DNA of 64,000 nt, taken from positions 123,517,593-123,581,592 of the forward strand of contig OX638130.1 in NCBI GenBank assembly GCA_951804985.1, given 5' to 3'. Source of the DNA: Dryomyza anilis. Its lineage: Eukaryota > Arthropoda > Insecta > Diptera > Dryomyzidae. This document shows, one piece after another, positions 10,598 through 19,940 of the stretch. A program made the position numbers and the translations under genes. Positions within the stretch are counted from its first letter, which is position 1. Every line of letters starts with the position of its first letter. Under the pieces are notes generated by a model. That model was given only the letters and a program-made list of their open reading frames with translations. It was not told the DNA's origin and did not search any database.

Positions 10598-12330
10598 TTG
10601 TTTGGACGACAAAAAGTACGCAATGGTCGAAAATACCATTTTTCAACAACAAATGTTTGTATTTATCCAAGCAACAACAAAAAATTTCGTATGAATGAGA
10701 CGAATTTTTCTGTCTACTAACAACCATTAAACAAAGACATTTATTTAAAAAAATATATATATATATATATCTCTCAACCAAATGCATTTTTATTTTTTGA
10801 AAAATAATATCTGTAAAACCAAATAGAAATAAAGGTTAATAGTTATTTCTGATTTCTTCCAATTAATAAAATGATTAAAATTAGCTTACTCAGTTTTGGT
10901 GTTCTTAGATACAAACGTAAATATTGAAGTGTACACTTTAAAATAAAAAGTTTTTTAAACAAAAATTTCGTTTTTTACTGTTAAGATATTTCTCATTAAA
11001 ACAACTATTAAAATTTGCTTTAAAAAACAATTATTTAATTGTGTTAATTTTTAAAATCCTTAAAACAATTAAAATTGTGAATTATAAAACTTAAACTACA
11101 CATTATTATCATTGCACAAATAATGACTTATATTATTTCAAATCTATTTCAAACAAATAACATGATTATTTCTTTAAATAAATCTGTTTTCTCTCATGAA
11201 TGACAGTAGAAGACAAACTAAAGAAAACTTCTTATTTCACCTACACCTACAGTTTTTGCCTTTACTTTTAACCCATCTTTAGAGTCACTGTCACTTCTAC
11301 ATTTAGTTCGAAAAACAAAAATAAATAACTTTATAGAAATGTCATAAACTTATGCAAAGGATACAAATACATCACTTCATAATCAGCAAACAAAACCCAC
11401 AGATGTTGGCAAATCCATGACAACTACACATTCTTCTTCTGTTAGCTCAACTTGCTGTCTGACTAATCCGCCTGTCTATATGACACAATTAATTAACATT
11501 TGAAAGTAGAATTTTCATTTCAACTACGACAGCTCATAAAACTTGACATTTCTTGGCTGGCTTGCGCTATAGTCACAAAGTTTTATAGATTGTCTGGGCG
11601 CGATACGAATACAAAGACGTTAATACAAAGACTTTGACATTTAATGAACTGCCAAAGTAATTAGTTTGACAATGTCTTAATAAAAGTGCGCTCGCCATCT
11701 TGGTGTGAGAGTAATTGGCACTTTTCACTAGAGCTAAAATTTCAAGGATAACACTAAAAAAGTTCAACATGAACTTGAAAAACTATCATTTTGTTGACTC
11801 AATTATTTGCTTTTTTTTAATAAGAATACGAAAGTATATATTTTATAAATGTATTTAATACACGACCAAAATGCGTTCAATTTAAACTAATATTTAATTA
11901 AATTTTAATTAATTTCACACCAAAACTAATTAAATTTGATTAATCAACGTGCTGGGATTTGGACTTGTTTCCGTTATTGTTATTGTTTGTGGTCCAGTGA
12001 TGGTGGCTGTCGTTATTTTAGTTGCGGTAAATGCTTTTTGCCACCGCAAAGACACAAATCCAATTAATTTAAATGACATTCCGTTGATGTTCGGTGTGTT
12101 TGCTGCTAACTCTATTGAATTTATAGCAGTGTCAGCGGAATTTTAAGTTGTCGAAAATATTGAAATTTTCTGAACGTACAAATTTAATTTGGAATAATAC
12201 ATAAGATTAAGCTAATTAAATGAATTAACACTTGTGCGAAAAATTAAAACTTATTTATATAAAATTGAAATTTCAATTTCGTTTTGAATTTATTAATACA
12301 ATTTTTTACCATTAAAAATTATTTTTCAAG
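10598..12330. other. Non-coding sequence; array remnant then unique DNA
   Basis: 10598-10650 is one more unit piece of the array at 8030-9780 (tgtttggacgac, gcaatggtcg). The rest, including 11160-11800, looks unique and non-coding. A 65-residue hydrophobic frame at 11949-12146 has no supporting motif. Confidence 0.45.
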
Positions 12331-12334
12331 AAAC

Positions 12335-12480
12335 AAAAAAAGAAAAAACAAAACAAAACAAAAGCAAAAACACAACACCCAAAACTAAAGGAAAAACTTA
12401 AAACTAAAACCCAAACTAAATCACAAACAAAAACAGAAGCAAAAGAAAAAGAAAAAGCAAAAATCAAAAGCAAATCCAGT
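12335..12480. repeat. A-rich CAAAAGCAAAAACA minisatellite
   Basis: Imperfect repeats of acaaaagcaaaaacacaa-type words, purine-biased on the plus strand. The same kind of sequence fills the middle of the Helitron-like element at 55910-56660. Confidence 0.6.
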
Positions 12481-12712
12481 TTTTTTGGAAAATGGTTATT
12501 TCGATCATGGCGTTCTTTTTGTCGTCTAATTTTTTTTTTAAACTTTTTTTTCGAAAGTTTTCGAACATTGTTGTTTTGTCAAATATATATATTTTTTTTT
12601 TTGGTAAAATGTTGATGTCGACCATTGCGTTGTTTTAGACGTTCAACATTTTTTTTCCACAATTTTGTTTTTCGAAAATTATCAGAGAATGTTCTTTACG
12701 TAGATTTTTTTT
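12481..12712 (-). repeat. Inverted piece of the GTTCGAAAAA array
   Basis: Read on the minus strand it contains the same words as the array at 8030-9780: atatttgacaaaacaacaat, gttcgaaaactttcg and aacaacgcaatggtcgac. It is a separate copy in opposite orientation and directly borders the DD37E transposon. Confidence 0.7.
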
Positions 12713-12724
12713 GTAAATATTATA

Positions 12725-12739
12725 AAATTGTCCGCTACA
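12725..12739 (+). repeat. Left terminal inverted repeat of the DD37E element
   Basis: Reads aaattgtccgctaca, preceded by TA. It pairs with 13959-13973 with one mismatch. Confidence 0.85.
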
Positions 12740-12842
12740 AAAATGAAAAATCTAGACATCTAGTACTCGAATTTTTATAGAATAAAATATTTTATTTTGC
12801 AAATTATTTTTAGATTTAAAAAAAAATACAAAAAACCAGAAA

Positions 12843-13847
12843 TTAATATTTTTTAATAAAAAGTTTTAATTTTTCCGGAACCCCTTCCATTAATGTTGTA
12901 ATGGTAGTGTCCGACACCCTCACAGCTGCTGAAGACCACTTTCTTTTAAAGTCTTGAAGGTCATTGGCCACTTTTTTTATTGTCTTCATCTCCCTTTTTA
13001 CTAAAGCCCAGTATCTCTCAATCGGCCTGAGTTCTGGACAGTTTGGTGGATTGGCTTCTCTAGGCACCAAAATCACTGCATTTTGTTGGATCCACTCTAA
13101 GGCCGTTTTGCTGTAGTGACATGAAGCGAGGTCAGGCCAAAAAAATGTGGACACTTCATGTTGGCGTAAAAATGGAGGCAATCTCTTTTGCAAGCATTCC
13201 TTCACATATATTTCGCTATTAATTGTACCCGATGTCACGAATGAGCTGCTCCTTTTTCCACAACTGCAAATTGCCTGCCAAACAAGGAATTTCTTTGGGA
13301 ATTTTGTCATTTTTTTTATTTGAATTTTTCAGCGACATTTCCTCAAGAATCGGCTGTATAAAATTCATGCCCAGGTAGCTGAGAAAAGTCCGCTAAAACA
13401 TAAGTTTCGTCGTCCATTATGTAGCAATCGATTTTTTTTTTAAAATCTTGGTTCAGCTTTTTAGCTCGTTGTTTTGCGGTTTCATTCTTGACGGCATTTC
13501 TATCCGGACATTTTTGGACCTTGTACGTCTTCAGCCCAGATTCTTTCTTAGTCCTGTGCACGAAAGATTCTGAGCAATCCGCCTTTCTCGCCAATTTCCT
13601 TCCGGATATGCTTGGGTCTTTCTTTAAAATATTCACAACTTCTTCGACTTTTCACGATCATGTGGGCCTTTTTTTTACCAGAACCTTTCTTCCGACCAAT
13701 ACTCAGGTCTTCCTTAAAGCGGTTGATAATGCGAGAAATGGTCTTAGGGTTAGCCCCTACCTCCTTGGGATTTTTTTTAAAAGACCAACTAGGTTGTTTT
13801 TGAAAAATTTTAATTATATTTTCTCGCACTTCCACTTCGTTTGCCAT
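12843..13847 (-). pseudogene. DD37E transposase, frameshifted
   Basis: This would cut and paste its own element at TA sites. Three frame segments follow one another: 13847 to about 13640 (start MANEVEVREN, helix-turn-helix region), 13636-13343 and 13310-12843. The first catalytic Asp is in IMDDETYV. The second is in WPDLASCHYS and the Glu in RPIERYW, 38 residues later, which gives DD37E. The segments join through a frameshift near 13640, a TGA near 13343 (one change from CGA Arg) and a second frameshift in an A-run near 13310. All three catalytic residues are still readable, so decay is recent, but the protein cannot be made as it stands. Confidence 0.9.
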
Positions 13848-13958
13848 TTTCGCGTTAAATAAATTTTGTTTTGACTATAACTGACACAAATTATTTTCTT
13901 CCATTTAATTCAGAGCTACTATGATCAAATCTTACAATAGCACATTATGGGAAGATAT

Positions 13959-13973
13959 GTAACGGACAATTTT
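13959..13973 (-). repeat. Right terminal inverted repeat of the DD37E element
   Basis: On the minus strand it reads aaattgtccgttaca. It is followed on the plus strand by the TA duplication at 13974-13975. Confidence 0.85.
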
Positions 13974-14034
13974 ATTCGACGCAGTCCTTATTCTTCACGT
14001 TTCCCTGTTTTTTCATGTTTTCAGTGGTTTTTTG

Positions 14035-14135
14035 TGTTACACCGATACTCACACCGATACTCACCACATCAAAATCCACCACACCGAAACGCACCACACC
14101 GAAACTCACCACACCGCAACCCACTCACCAGCTAG
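14035..14135 (+). mobile_element. Possible Helitron 3' end with 15-bp minisatellite
   Basis: Six or so units of a 15-bp repeat (caccacaccgaaact) end in ccagctag followed by T. CTAG-T fits the CTRR-T rule of Helitron 3' ends, and the same 15-bp unit lies inside the Helitron-like elements at 19785 and 50425. I see no strong hairpin before the CTAG, so the call is tentative. Confidence 0.4.
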
Positions 14136-14185
14136 TATTGAATAATTTAACGAAATTTCAATACATATATTATTTGTTGTTACCT

Positions 14186-14287
14186 ATTATATATTTGTGA
14201 ATGTTTGTATGTATATATTTATGTATATATGGATGTGTGTATGTATGTATGTATGTATGTATGTATGTATGTATGTATGTATGTATG

Positions 14288-14321
<34 letters not shown>

Positions 14322-14351
14322 TGTATGTATGTATGTATGTATGTATGTATG
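14186..14351 (+). repeat. ATGT microsatellite; left half of the LINE target
   Basis: A (TATG)n tract of over 100 bp with short TATATA interruptions, preceded by cctattatatatttgtgaatg. That start resembles the 5' end style of the window's Helitron-like elements. The tract continues on the far side of the LINE at 19451-19490, so the LINE sits inside it. Several frames translate it as Tyr-Val-Cys-Met repeats, which are not genes. Confidence 0.85.
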
Positions 14352-14579
14352 TTTTTTTTTTTTTTTTTTTTTTTTTTGGCATGGTAGCCGAGAGGTGTAA
14401 TCTTCCAAAGATACGTATTAAAAATATTACGCATGCACGATTCGCTTCCATAGCGCCTACGTACTAAGCACCCCTCCCACTCGCTTCCTGTGTTTCCCTG
14501 CGGAACCGCCAGTTAAGGCATTACTTCGCAGGGCAGGATAGAGTCAGATATTCATCTGACTTCGTTCTTGTTGTTTCGT

Positions 14580-17579
14580 CTATCGCCTCTGTTGGCTTTG
14601 GTGCGTTTGTTCGTCATGTCGGACTCGTTGCATAATTTGGGTTATTATGCTGCCCGCGGCTTCCCACGCATTTAAGGAGGTAAGCATGTACGCGATTACT
14701 CCTTCTGGAGACAGTACTCCGCTTGTGAGCTCCTCTATCTGGAGTCGGTCGCTGCCGAATCTCACGCAATCCATAAGCACATGCTCTGCATTCTCCACTT
14801 TCCCTACGCAGAATATGCAGTAGGGGTCGTCTGCGTGTTGGTACTTGTGGAGGTACTCTCTGAAGCATCCGTGGCCGGAGAAGAACTGCGTTAGGTGGTA
14901 GCTGGTGTCGCCGTGTTTCCTTTCTACCCAGGTTCTCACATCGGGGATTAGCCTATGTGTCCATCGGCCTTTTGGCGTGGCATTCCACGACCGTTGCCAT
15001 TCTGCCATCGCTCTACCTTCTATCGCCTGCATTATTGCAGGAGAGACTATGCCGTGTGTTTTACGGATGTTGCGGGCGTCTGCAGCCATGTTCGCCAGAA
15101 TATCAATCGGGGTTCTACTAGCAATTATGTTTGCTGCATCCTCCGATATTGTTCTGAATCCACAGCAGACTCGCAGTGATGTCAGCCTGTACGCTGATTT
15201 GACTCCCTTCATGTACGATTGGCATTTTGTTGCCGGGGCCCATATTGGCGCTGCGTACATGATCGTCGACGTGTTTACGCTGGCCAGCAGTTTCCGGATA
15301 GGCTGTTTGGGGCCTCCGATGTTGGGCATCAACCTTGCTAGGGCGGCTCCAACTCGGGCGGCCTTGCTTCCACTCTGTGCCAGATGTTCTCTGAAGTTCA
15401 GCCTGTGGTCGAGCTGGGCTCCCAGGTATTTCAGTTGCGGCGAGGATTGGATAGTGTGTCCTCCGACCCGTATTTCGAAGCGTTCCACCTTTTTGCGACT
15501 GCTGATGAGTACGGCTTCGGTCTTGTGTTCTGCCAGTTGTAGGCCTGCGGTTCGTAGCCAAGACTTGATGCTTCCGATCGTAGCATTGCAGTTTTGGGCT
15601 ACATCGCTGAGCATTTTGGCGACTACAACTATCGCAACATCATCCGCGTATCCGACGATGTGTACCCCTGCTGGCTTCTCGATTTTGAAGACTCCATCGT
15701 ACATGGTGTTCCACAGGACCGGGCCAAGGACTGAGCCTTGTGGCACTCCACCGGTTACCTTGTACTGTTTGGGGCCTGCGTCTGTGTCGTATGAGAGTGT
15801 CCTTTGCTGGAAATATTGGGATATTATCCTTAGCAAGTAATCTGGAGCTCCCATATTGCTTAGTGCCATTAGGGTGTAGCTCCAGTTAGCAGAGTTGAAC
15901 GCGTTTTTGATGTCTAAGGTCACCACTGCGCAATATTGTTTGTCGCCCCCCAGCCATCTTTCGCCGGCAATGGCTTTGCTGGCGATTTCACACACTCTGG
16001 CGATAGCATCAACGGTGCTGCGCTTCGTTCTGAAGCCGAACTGCCATTCAGATAGGCCTGTCGGTCCCTCTGTGAGGCATTCGAGGCGGGTGCATATTAT
16101 TCGCTCGAGAACTTTCCCAGCTGTGTCGAGCATACAGAGTGGCCGGTGTGAGGACGGTTCCTCTGGAGGTTTGTCGCCTTTTGGTATGAGAACCAGTCGC
16201 TGGCGTTTCCAACGTTGTGGGAAGGTTCCTTCCTCTAGGCAAGTCGTATACAGTCGGCGGAAGATTTCTGGTTTCTTCTGCAGCGCCCTTTTCAGGACAC
16301 AGTTCGGAATACCATCTAAGCCGGGAGTTTTGTTGATTTTGAGCCGATTGGCTGCATCTAGCACCTCAGTGGTGGTCACTGGAGGTATCATTCCAATTTC
16401 GCAGCTAAGGCTTCTTGGGATGCTGAAGGGTTCGTGTTGCGGGAAGAGGCCTTCCACAATTTTGCCCATAATTTCCGGGCACATTGGTGCATTCCCTGCT
16501 TTCCCGTTAAGCTTTTTTAGCACAATTTTGTACGCGCTACCCCACGGGTTGCTCTGCACCTCTTCTCTAAGAGAGATAAAGGAGTCGCTTTTGCTTTTAG
16601 CAATGGCTTTTCGCAGCTGTTTCCTCTTCTCCTTGAAGTTGGCTTGGAGTTGTGCATGTCCAGCTCTTCCTCTCGAGCGTTGTTGTCTCCTTCGTAGCTT
16701 GTGGCATTCTGCACGGATTTTGGCAATGCCATCGTTCCACCAGTAGATTGGGGTCCGACCATTCTTTTTCGTTTTTCGCGACATGGATGCGTCGCAGGCA
16801 TTTGCAAGGTATCGCATAGTGTGTTCCGTTTGCAGTTCGGCATTTCCTTCCGTTCCTGTCATGTGTTCAATCATGTATTCTAGCACGTCGGCGTCTAGCT
16901 TCTTGATGTTCCAGCCATTCTGTTGCACTTTCCTTTTAGGGTTGCGCCGAGTTGGGCCGTCGGGGTGTTTTGGTAGGATTGCAATCGCTTGGTGGTCGCT
17001 GTTTGTATACGCATCCATGACCTTCCATTGTATGCATTTCGAGAGAGTCCTGCTGGCGAATGTTAGGTCAACAATCGATCCACCTCTCCCGTTGCAGAAG
17101 GTAAGGGTGTTGCCATGGTTCAGCAGTACTAGGTCCAGTGATGCGAAGGCTTCCAGGAGGATTGTTCCTCTCCGGTTGGTTCGGACACTGCCCCATTCTG
17201 CTGCCCATGCGTTGAAGTCGCCTGCAATTATGGCTGGTGACTTTCCTCTGGCATCGATAACTAGCCGGTCCAGCATGTCCTCGAAGTCATTTGTGCTCAT
17301 ACTTGGCGCAGCATAGCAGCTGTAGAAGTGAATTCCTTTCACCTTAGCGTGTACGAAGCGATCGTGTTGTTTGTTGTTTCTGCGTTCGAAGGCTGTTTTG
17401 CCACAAGTCCAAATTGACGCTTTTTCGGTCTTGTCTTCCGCCCATTTCGCGCTTCCGTTTGGGATTTTATATGGCTCACATATGAGGGCCACATCTATTT
17501 TATGTTCTGCAACTGTTTTTGACAGTATGGCCTGCGCTGCCTCGCAGTGGTTCAGATTTATTTGTAGGCATCTAATCAT
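14580..17579 (-). CDS. Waldo-like ORF2: endonuclease-reverse transcriptase
   Basis: This 999-residue protein nicks target DNA and reverse-transcribes the element RNA at the nick. Residues 1-200 form an apurinic-like endonuclease: QINLNHCEAA (7-16), the ICEPY Glu (about 33-37), AGDFN (119-123) and SDH (194-196). The reverse transcriptase spans about 400-720: TPGLDGIPN (418-426), LDIKNAFN with catalytic Asp (about 555-562), GVPQGSVLGP (611-620) and YADD (644-647). Near the C-terminus CX2CX8HX4C (starting CIFC) is the R1-type zinc motif. N-motif wording and the C-terminal zinc finger favour the R1 clade over Jockey or I. The start ATG overlaps the ORF1 stop. Length and motifs look complete. Confidence 0.95.
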   Translation of the reverse strand: MIRCLQINLNHCEAAQAILSKTVAEHKIDVALICEPYKIPNGSAKWAEDKTEKASIWTCGKTAFERRNNKQHDRFVHAKVKGIHFYSCYAAPSMSTNDFEDMLDRLVIDARGKSPAIIAGDFNAWAAEWGSVRTNRRGTILLEAFASLDLVLLNHGNTLTFCNGRGGSIVDLTFASRTLSKCIQWKVMDAYTNSDHQAIAILPKHPDGPTRRNPKRKVQQNGWNIKKLDADVLEYMIEHMTGTEGNAELQTEHTMRYLANACDASMSRKTKKNGRTPIYWWNDGIAKIRAECHKLRRRQQRSRGRAGHAQLQANFKEKRKQLRKAIAKSKSDSFISLREEVQSNPWGSAYKIVLKKLNGKAGNAPMCPEIMGKIVEGLFPQHEPFSIPRSLSCEIGMIPPVTTTEVLDAANRLKINKTPGLDGIPNCVLKRALQKKPEIFRRLYTTCLEEGTFPQRWKRQRLVLIPKGDKPPEEPSSHRPLCMLDTAGKVLERIICTRLECLTEGPTGLSEWQFGFRTKRSTVDAIARVCEIASKAIAGERWLGGDKQYCAVVTLDIKNAFNSANWSYTLMALSNMGAPDYLLRIISQYFQQRTLSYDTDAGPKQYKVTGGVPQGSVLGPVLWNTMYDGVFKIEKPAGVHIVGYADDVAIVVVAKMLSDVAQNCNATIGSIKSWLRTAGLQLAEHKTEAVLISSRKKVERFEIRVGGHTIQSSPQLKYLGAQLDHRLNFREHLAQSGSKAARVGAALARLMPNIGGPKQPIRKLLASVNTSTIMYAAPIWAPATKCQSYMKGVKSAYRLTSLRVCCGFRTISEDAANIIASRTPIDILANMAADARNIRKTHGIVSPAIMQAIEGRAMAEWQRSWNATPKGRWTHRLIPDVRTWVERKHGDTSYHLTQFFSGHGCFREYLHKYQHADDPYCIFCVGKVENAEHVLMDCVRFGSDRLQIEELTSGVLSPEGVIAYMLTSLNAWEAAGSIITQIMQRVRHDEQTHQSQQRR

Positions 17580-19113
17580 TCCGCTTGGCTCTCGAGCGGT
17601 ACGCCGCCTTGTACGCTAGGCATCTGTAGCTGCCTGTGGGGTGCTCGTTGCCACCGCTACATCCTGGTTCACAGATGGCGCATTTTGGTTTGGCTTCGCA
17701 TGTTTTTGCTTTGTGTCCCTTGTTGCCGCATCTGAAACATAGGTCTTGTCGGTCTTCTTTATTCTGACATTGCCTCGATATGTGTCCGAATTCAAGGCAC
17801 CTGTAGCATCGGGTCGGGTTGAAGCACTCCCGTAGGCGACATCTTACCCAGCCAATGCGTACTCGTCCAGCTTTTAATAGCGCGTTCGCTGCCTCTGCTG
17901 GCAGGCTTATCTGTGCCGTTTGTGTGCCGTCTCGCATGGATCTGAGCGTCTTGATGGCGATGCGATCCGGCTCAGTTGCATCGGGAAACTGTTTTGCAAT
18001 CGCACTACAGATTTCTTCTGGGGTGGTAGATTCGTCGATGTCCCGGCACTCTACCACTTCCATGTGGCAGAGGGTTCGGATGGTTGCCGAAGTTTTGAGC
18101 GTTCGCATCATTTCCTCCCTGTACTCATCAACTTTGCTCACTCCATTGCTTTTCAGCTGAAGTATGAGCTCGCCTTTAGCTGTTCGCCGTATGGTTTTCA
18201 CATTATCGCCGAGTTCCTTCAGCTCGGGTTGCGCCTTCATATGTTTCAGCATGTCGGCGTATGACCAGTCTCCTGTCTTGGCGATGACGATTGCATCTGG
18301 GCGTGTTGGGGGCCGCTTTGGAGGCCGCCTGGGTCCACCGTTTGCCCTTGGTTTTCTGCCCACGTTCTTCCACTCTCCCTCTGGTTTTCCAGATTGCCTG
18401 TTCGGGGCTGTGGTATTTTCCTTATTTTCGCTTCGCTTGTTCCCGCCTGTCAGGCCTGGAGGATCTATCGGTTTTTCTTGCCTCGGCGTTTCGCTTGCCT
18501 TTGTGGCCTCCCTCTTCCTCTTCGGGGGAGTTTGCCTAGGCTGTAGCAGTCCTTCTCGCTGGCGCTTGCCTTCGGCCGAGTGATTTTTTCGCGGTGTGGT
18601 TTGTTCTGGTCGGTTGGCCACTTCGCGCAATACTCTGCTGTGCAGTTGCTTAGATTCGAGCAGTAGGTCCCGCATCTGTTGGGTTATGTGGCGTCTCTTT
18701 TTGTCGCACATCAGCTCTATTAGTGTCTGTATGTTCAGACCAATTTGAGCGAGTGGGTCTCTGCCAGTCGCGGTATCTACTGCAGCAGTGTGGCTGTTCT
18801 CCTCTTGTGGTTCATCGAGTGTCTCCCCATCAGTATCAGTTGCCACTGATAAGGCTCTTGGGGTGCCATACACTTCTGGCGAGCGAGCAATCCTCGACGT
18901 CCTTTTGAAGGGATTCACGTAGCTCGCTTCGTTCAGCGTACTTGTAGCTAGATCTGCTGCGGTGGCCAAGTGTGCCACCACCGTAGCATTGCGGTCGTTG
19001 GATAACGACGGCTGGGAGCCCGCTTGCTCACTCCCGATAGCCGCCGGCACTGGGGTTTTTAGGCCAACCTGCGCCGTAACATTTTTCTGTAAGTAACTTT
19101 CCATTAAAAACAT
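17572..19113 (-). CDS. Waldo-like ORF1: Gag-like nucleic-acid-binding protein
   Basis: This 513-residue protein is expected to bind element RNA and form the ribonucleoprotein that carries ORF2. The N-terminal half is low-complexity, charged and rich in Pro, Lys and Arg. A predicted globular part follows (about 280-430). Three zinc knuckles lie near residues 436-498: CYRCLEFGHISRQC and CFRCGNKGHKAKTC (both CX2CX4HX4C), then a longer CAIC...H...C third motif. Three knuckles at the C-terminus are usual for R1-clade and related LINEs. The ATG at 19113 is chosen as the first in frame, after a purine-rich aggaggaggaga leader; a second Met (fourth residue) is possible. The stop overlaps the ORF2 start by 8 nt. 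Confidence 0.92.
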   Translation of the reverse strand: MFLMESYLQKNVTAQVGLKTPVPAAIGSEQAGSQPSLSNDRNATVVAHLATAADLATSTLNEASYVNPFKRTSRIARSPEVYGTPRALSVATDTDGETLDEPQEENSHTAAVDTATGRDPLAQIGLNIQTLIELMCDKKRRHITQQMRDLLLESKQLHSRVLREVANRPEQTTPRKNHSAEGKRQREGLLQPRQTPPKRKREATKASETPRQEKPIDPPGLTGGNKRSENKENTTAPNRQSGKPEGEWKNVGRKPRANGGPRRPPKRPPTRPDAIVIAKTGDWSYADMLKHMKAQPELKELGDNVKTIRRTAKGELILQLKSNGVSKVDEYREEMMRTLKTSATIRTLCHMEVVECRDIDESTTPEEICSAIAKQFPDATEPDRIAIKTLRSMRDGTQTAQISLPAEAANALLKAGRVRIGWVRCRLRECFNPTRCYRCLEFGHISRQCQNKEDRQDLCFRCGNKGHKAKTCEAKPKCAICEPGCSGGNEHPTGSYRCLAYKAAYRSRAKRND

Positions 19114-19450
19114 TCTCCTCCTCCTTGCATTTTAAACCTTCTGCCAGGTTTGTAAGCTGCCGCCCCTCTGGGGTCAGACGCAGACCAGGGAGCCGCCCAT
19201 TCTGGGTCAGACGCTCCTGGGTTTTTTTTTTTTTTGTGAACACTTATTGAAGGGCGGTGTCGTTTCGCCCTGTCACGCGAGCATCCTTGGGCCTATGCTG
19301 ACTTTTATGTCGCACCCTCCGATCGCGTCGCCAATGGTCGGGGACTGCTTATTTGTCCACGGACTTATTCGCAGCTGGCCTACATATCTGTAGGCCGTTC
19401 AGCTATCCGCCACCTGCTGACCCCCACGATAGCCTATGGCCTGGCCCCGT

Positions 19451-19490
19451 GTGTATGTATGTATGTATGTATGTATGTTTGTATGTATGT
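19451..19490 (+). repeat. ATGT microsatellite; right half of the LINE target
   Basis: A short (ATGT)n with one TTTG interruption directly abuts the 5' end of the LINE. It is the other side of the tract at 14186-14351. Confidence 0.85.
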
Positions 19491-19940
19491 AAACTTGAAA
19501 ACGGTGTAACCGAATCGAATAAAATGTTAAAGCAATATTTATGTTGGACCTGATCATCACTGGGCGTGGCACCTCCCCTACAACACAGTTATTTAAAACA
19601 AATTAAATCTGGAATTACGTCAGCAAATTTAGCTCAGCACTATATATCTTAATTTTAATTAGTCCTACCCAATGTGGTACATCCCATGCAAGTAAAATTT
19701 TTAATAAGTTTTATGTCGACAGTTATTACAGTGATATCAATTATACTTCACATAAGTGTCAAGTTAACGACCCAAAAATTTTTAAACTCACCACACAAAA
19801 ACCCACCACACCAAAACTCACCACATCGAAGCTCATCACAGCGAAACTCACCACGCTCAAACTAAACACACCAAAACTCACCATTCCAAAACTCACCACA
19901 CTAAAACACAACACAAAAATTTACTCAACACAAAAAAAAT
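19491..19940 (+). mobile_element. Right part of a Helitron-like element split by the LINE
   Basis: After the microsatellite comes gaaaacggtgtaaccgaatc, then gggcgtggcacctcccctac, tcagcac, and a 15-bp minisatellite (caccacaccaaaact, about 19785-19935). The order and wording parallel the Helitron-like elements at 50209-51142 (minus) and 55673-57379 (plus). With 14186-14351 it would form one element into which the LINE jumped. The 3' end is not clear. Confidence 0.5.

Larger units (their letters stand above)
12725..13973 (-). mobile_element. DD37E Tc1/mariner transposon (ITmD37E-like) with TIRs
   Basis: The ends are inverted repeats: aaattgtccgctaca at 12725-12739 and its reverse complement (one mismatch) at 13959-13973. 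A TA dinucleotide lies directly outside each end (12723-12724 and 13974-13975), as expected for Tc1/mariner insertion. The 1249-bp element holds a single broken transposase gene on the minus strand. Length, TA duplication and short TIRs agree with the ITmD37E family known from Diptera. Confidence 0.88.
14352..19450 (-). mobile_element. Full-length R1-clade (Waldo-like) non-LTR retrotransposon
   Basis: The 5.1-kb element lies on the minus strand. It has a 5' UTR of about 340 nt (19450-19114) starting cacggggccagg, ORF1 (19113-17572), ORF2 (17579-14580), a 3' UTR of about 200 nt and a 26-nt poly(A) tail (poly-T at 14352-14377). Both ends abut ATGT repeats. Insertion into ACAY-type microsatellites is a known property of the Waldo lineage of the R1 clade, so the target site supports the protein-based assignment. 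GC content is much higher than in the surroundings. Both ORFs are uninterrupted, so the copy may be young and possibly active. Confidence 0.92.

Noticed and set aside
14905..16883. Long plus-strand open frames (up to 311 residues)
   Set aside because: They are antisense shadows of the LINE ORF2 on the minus strand.
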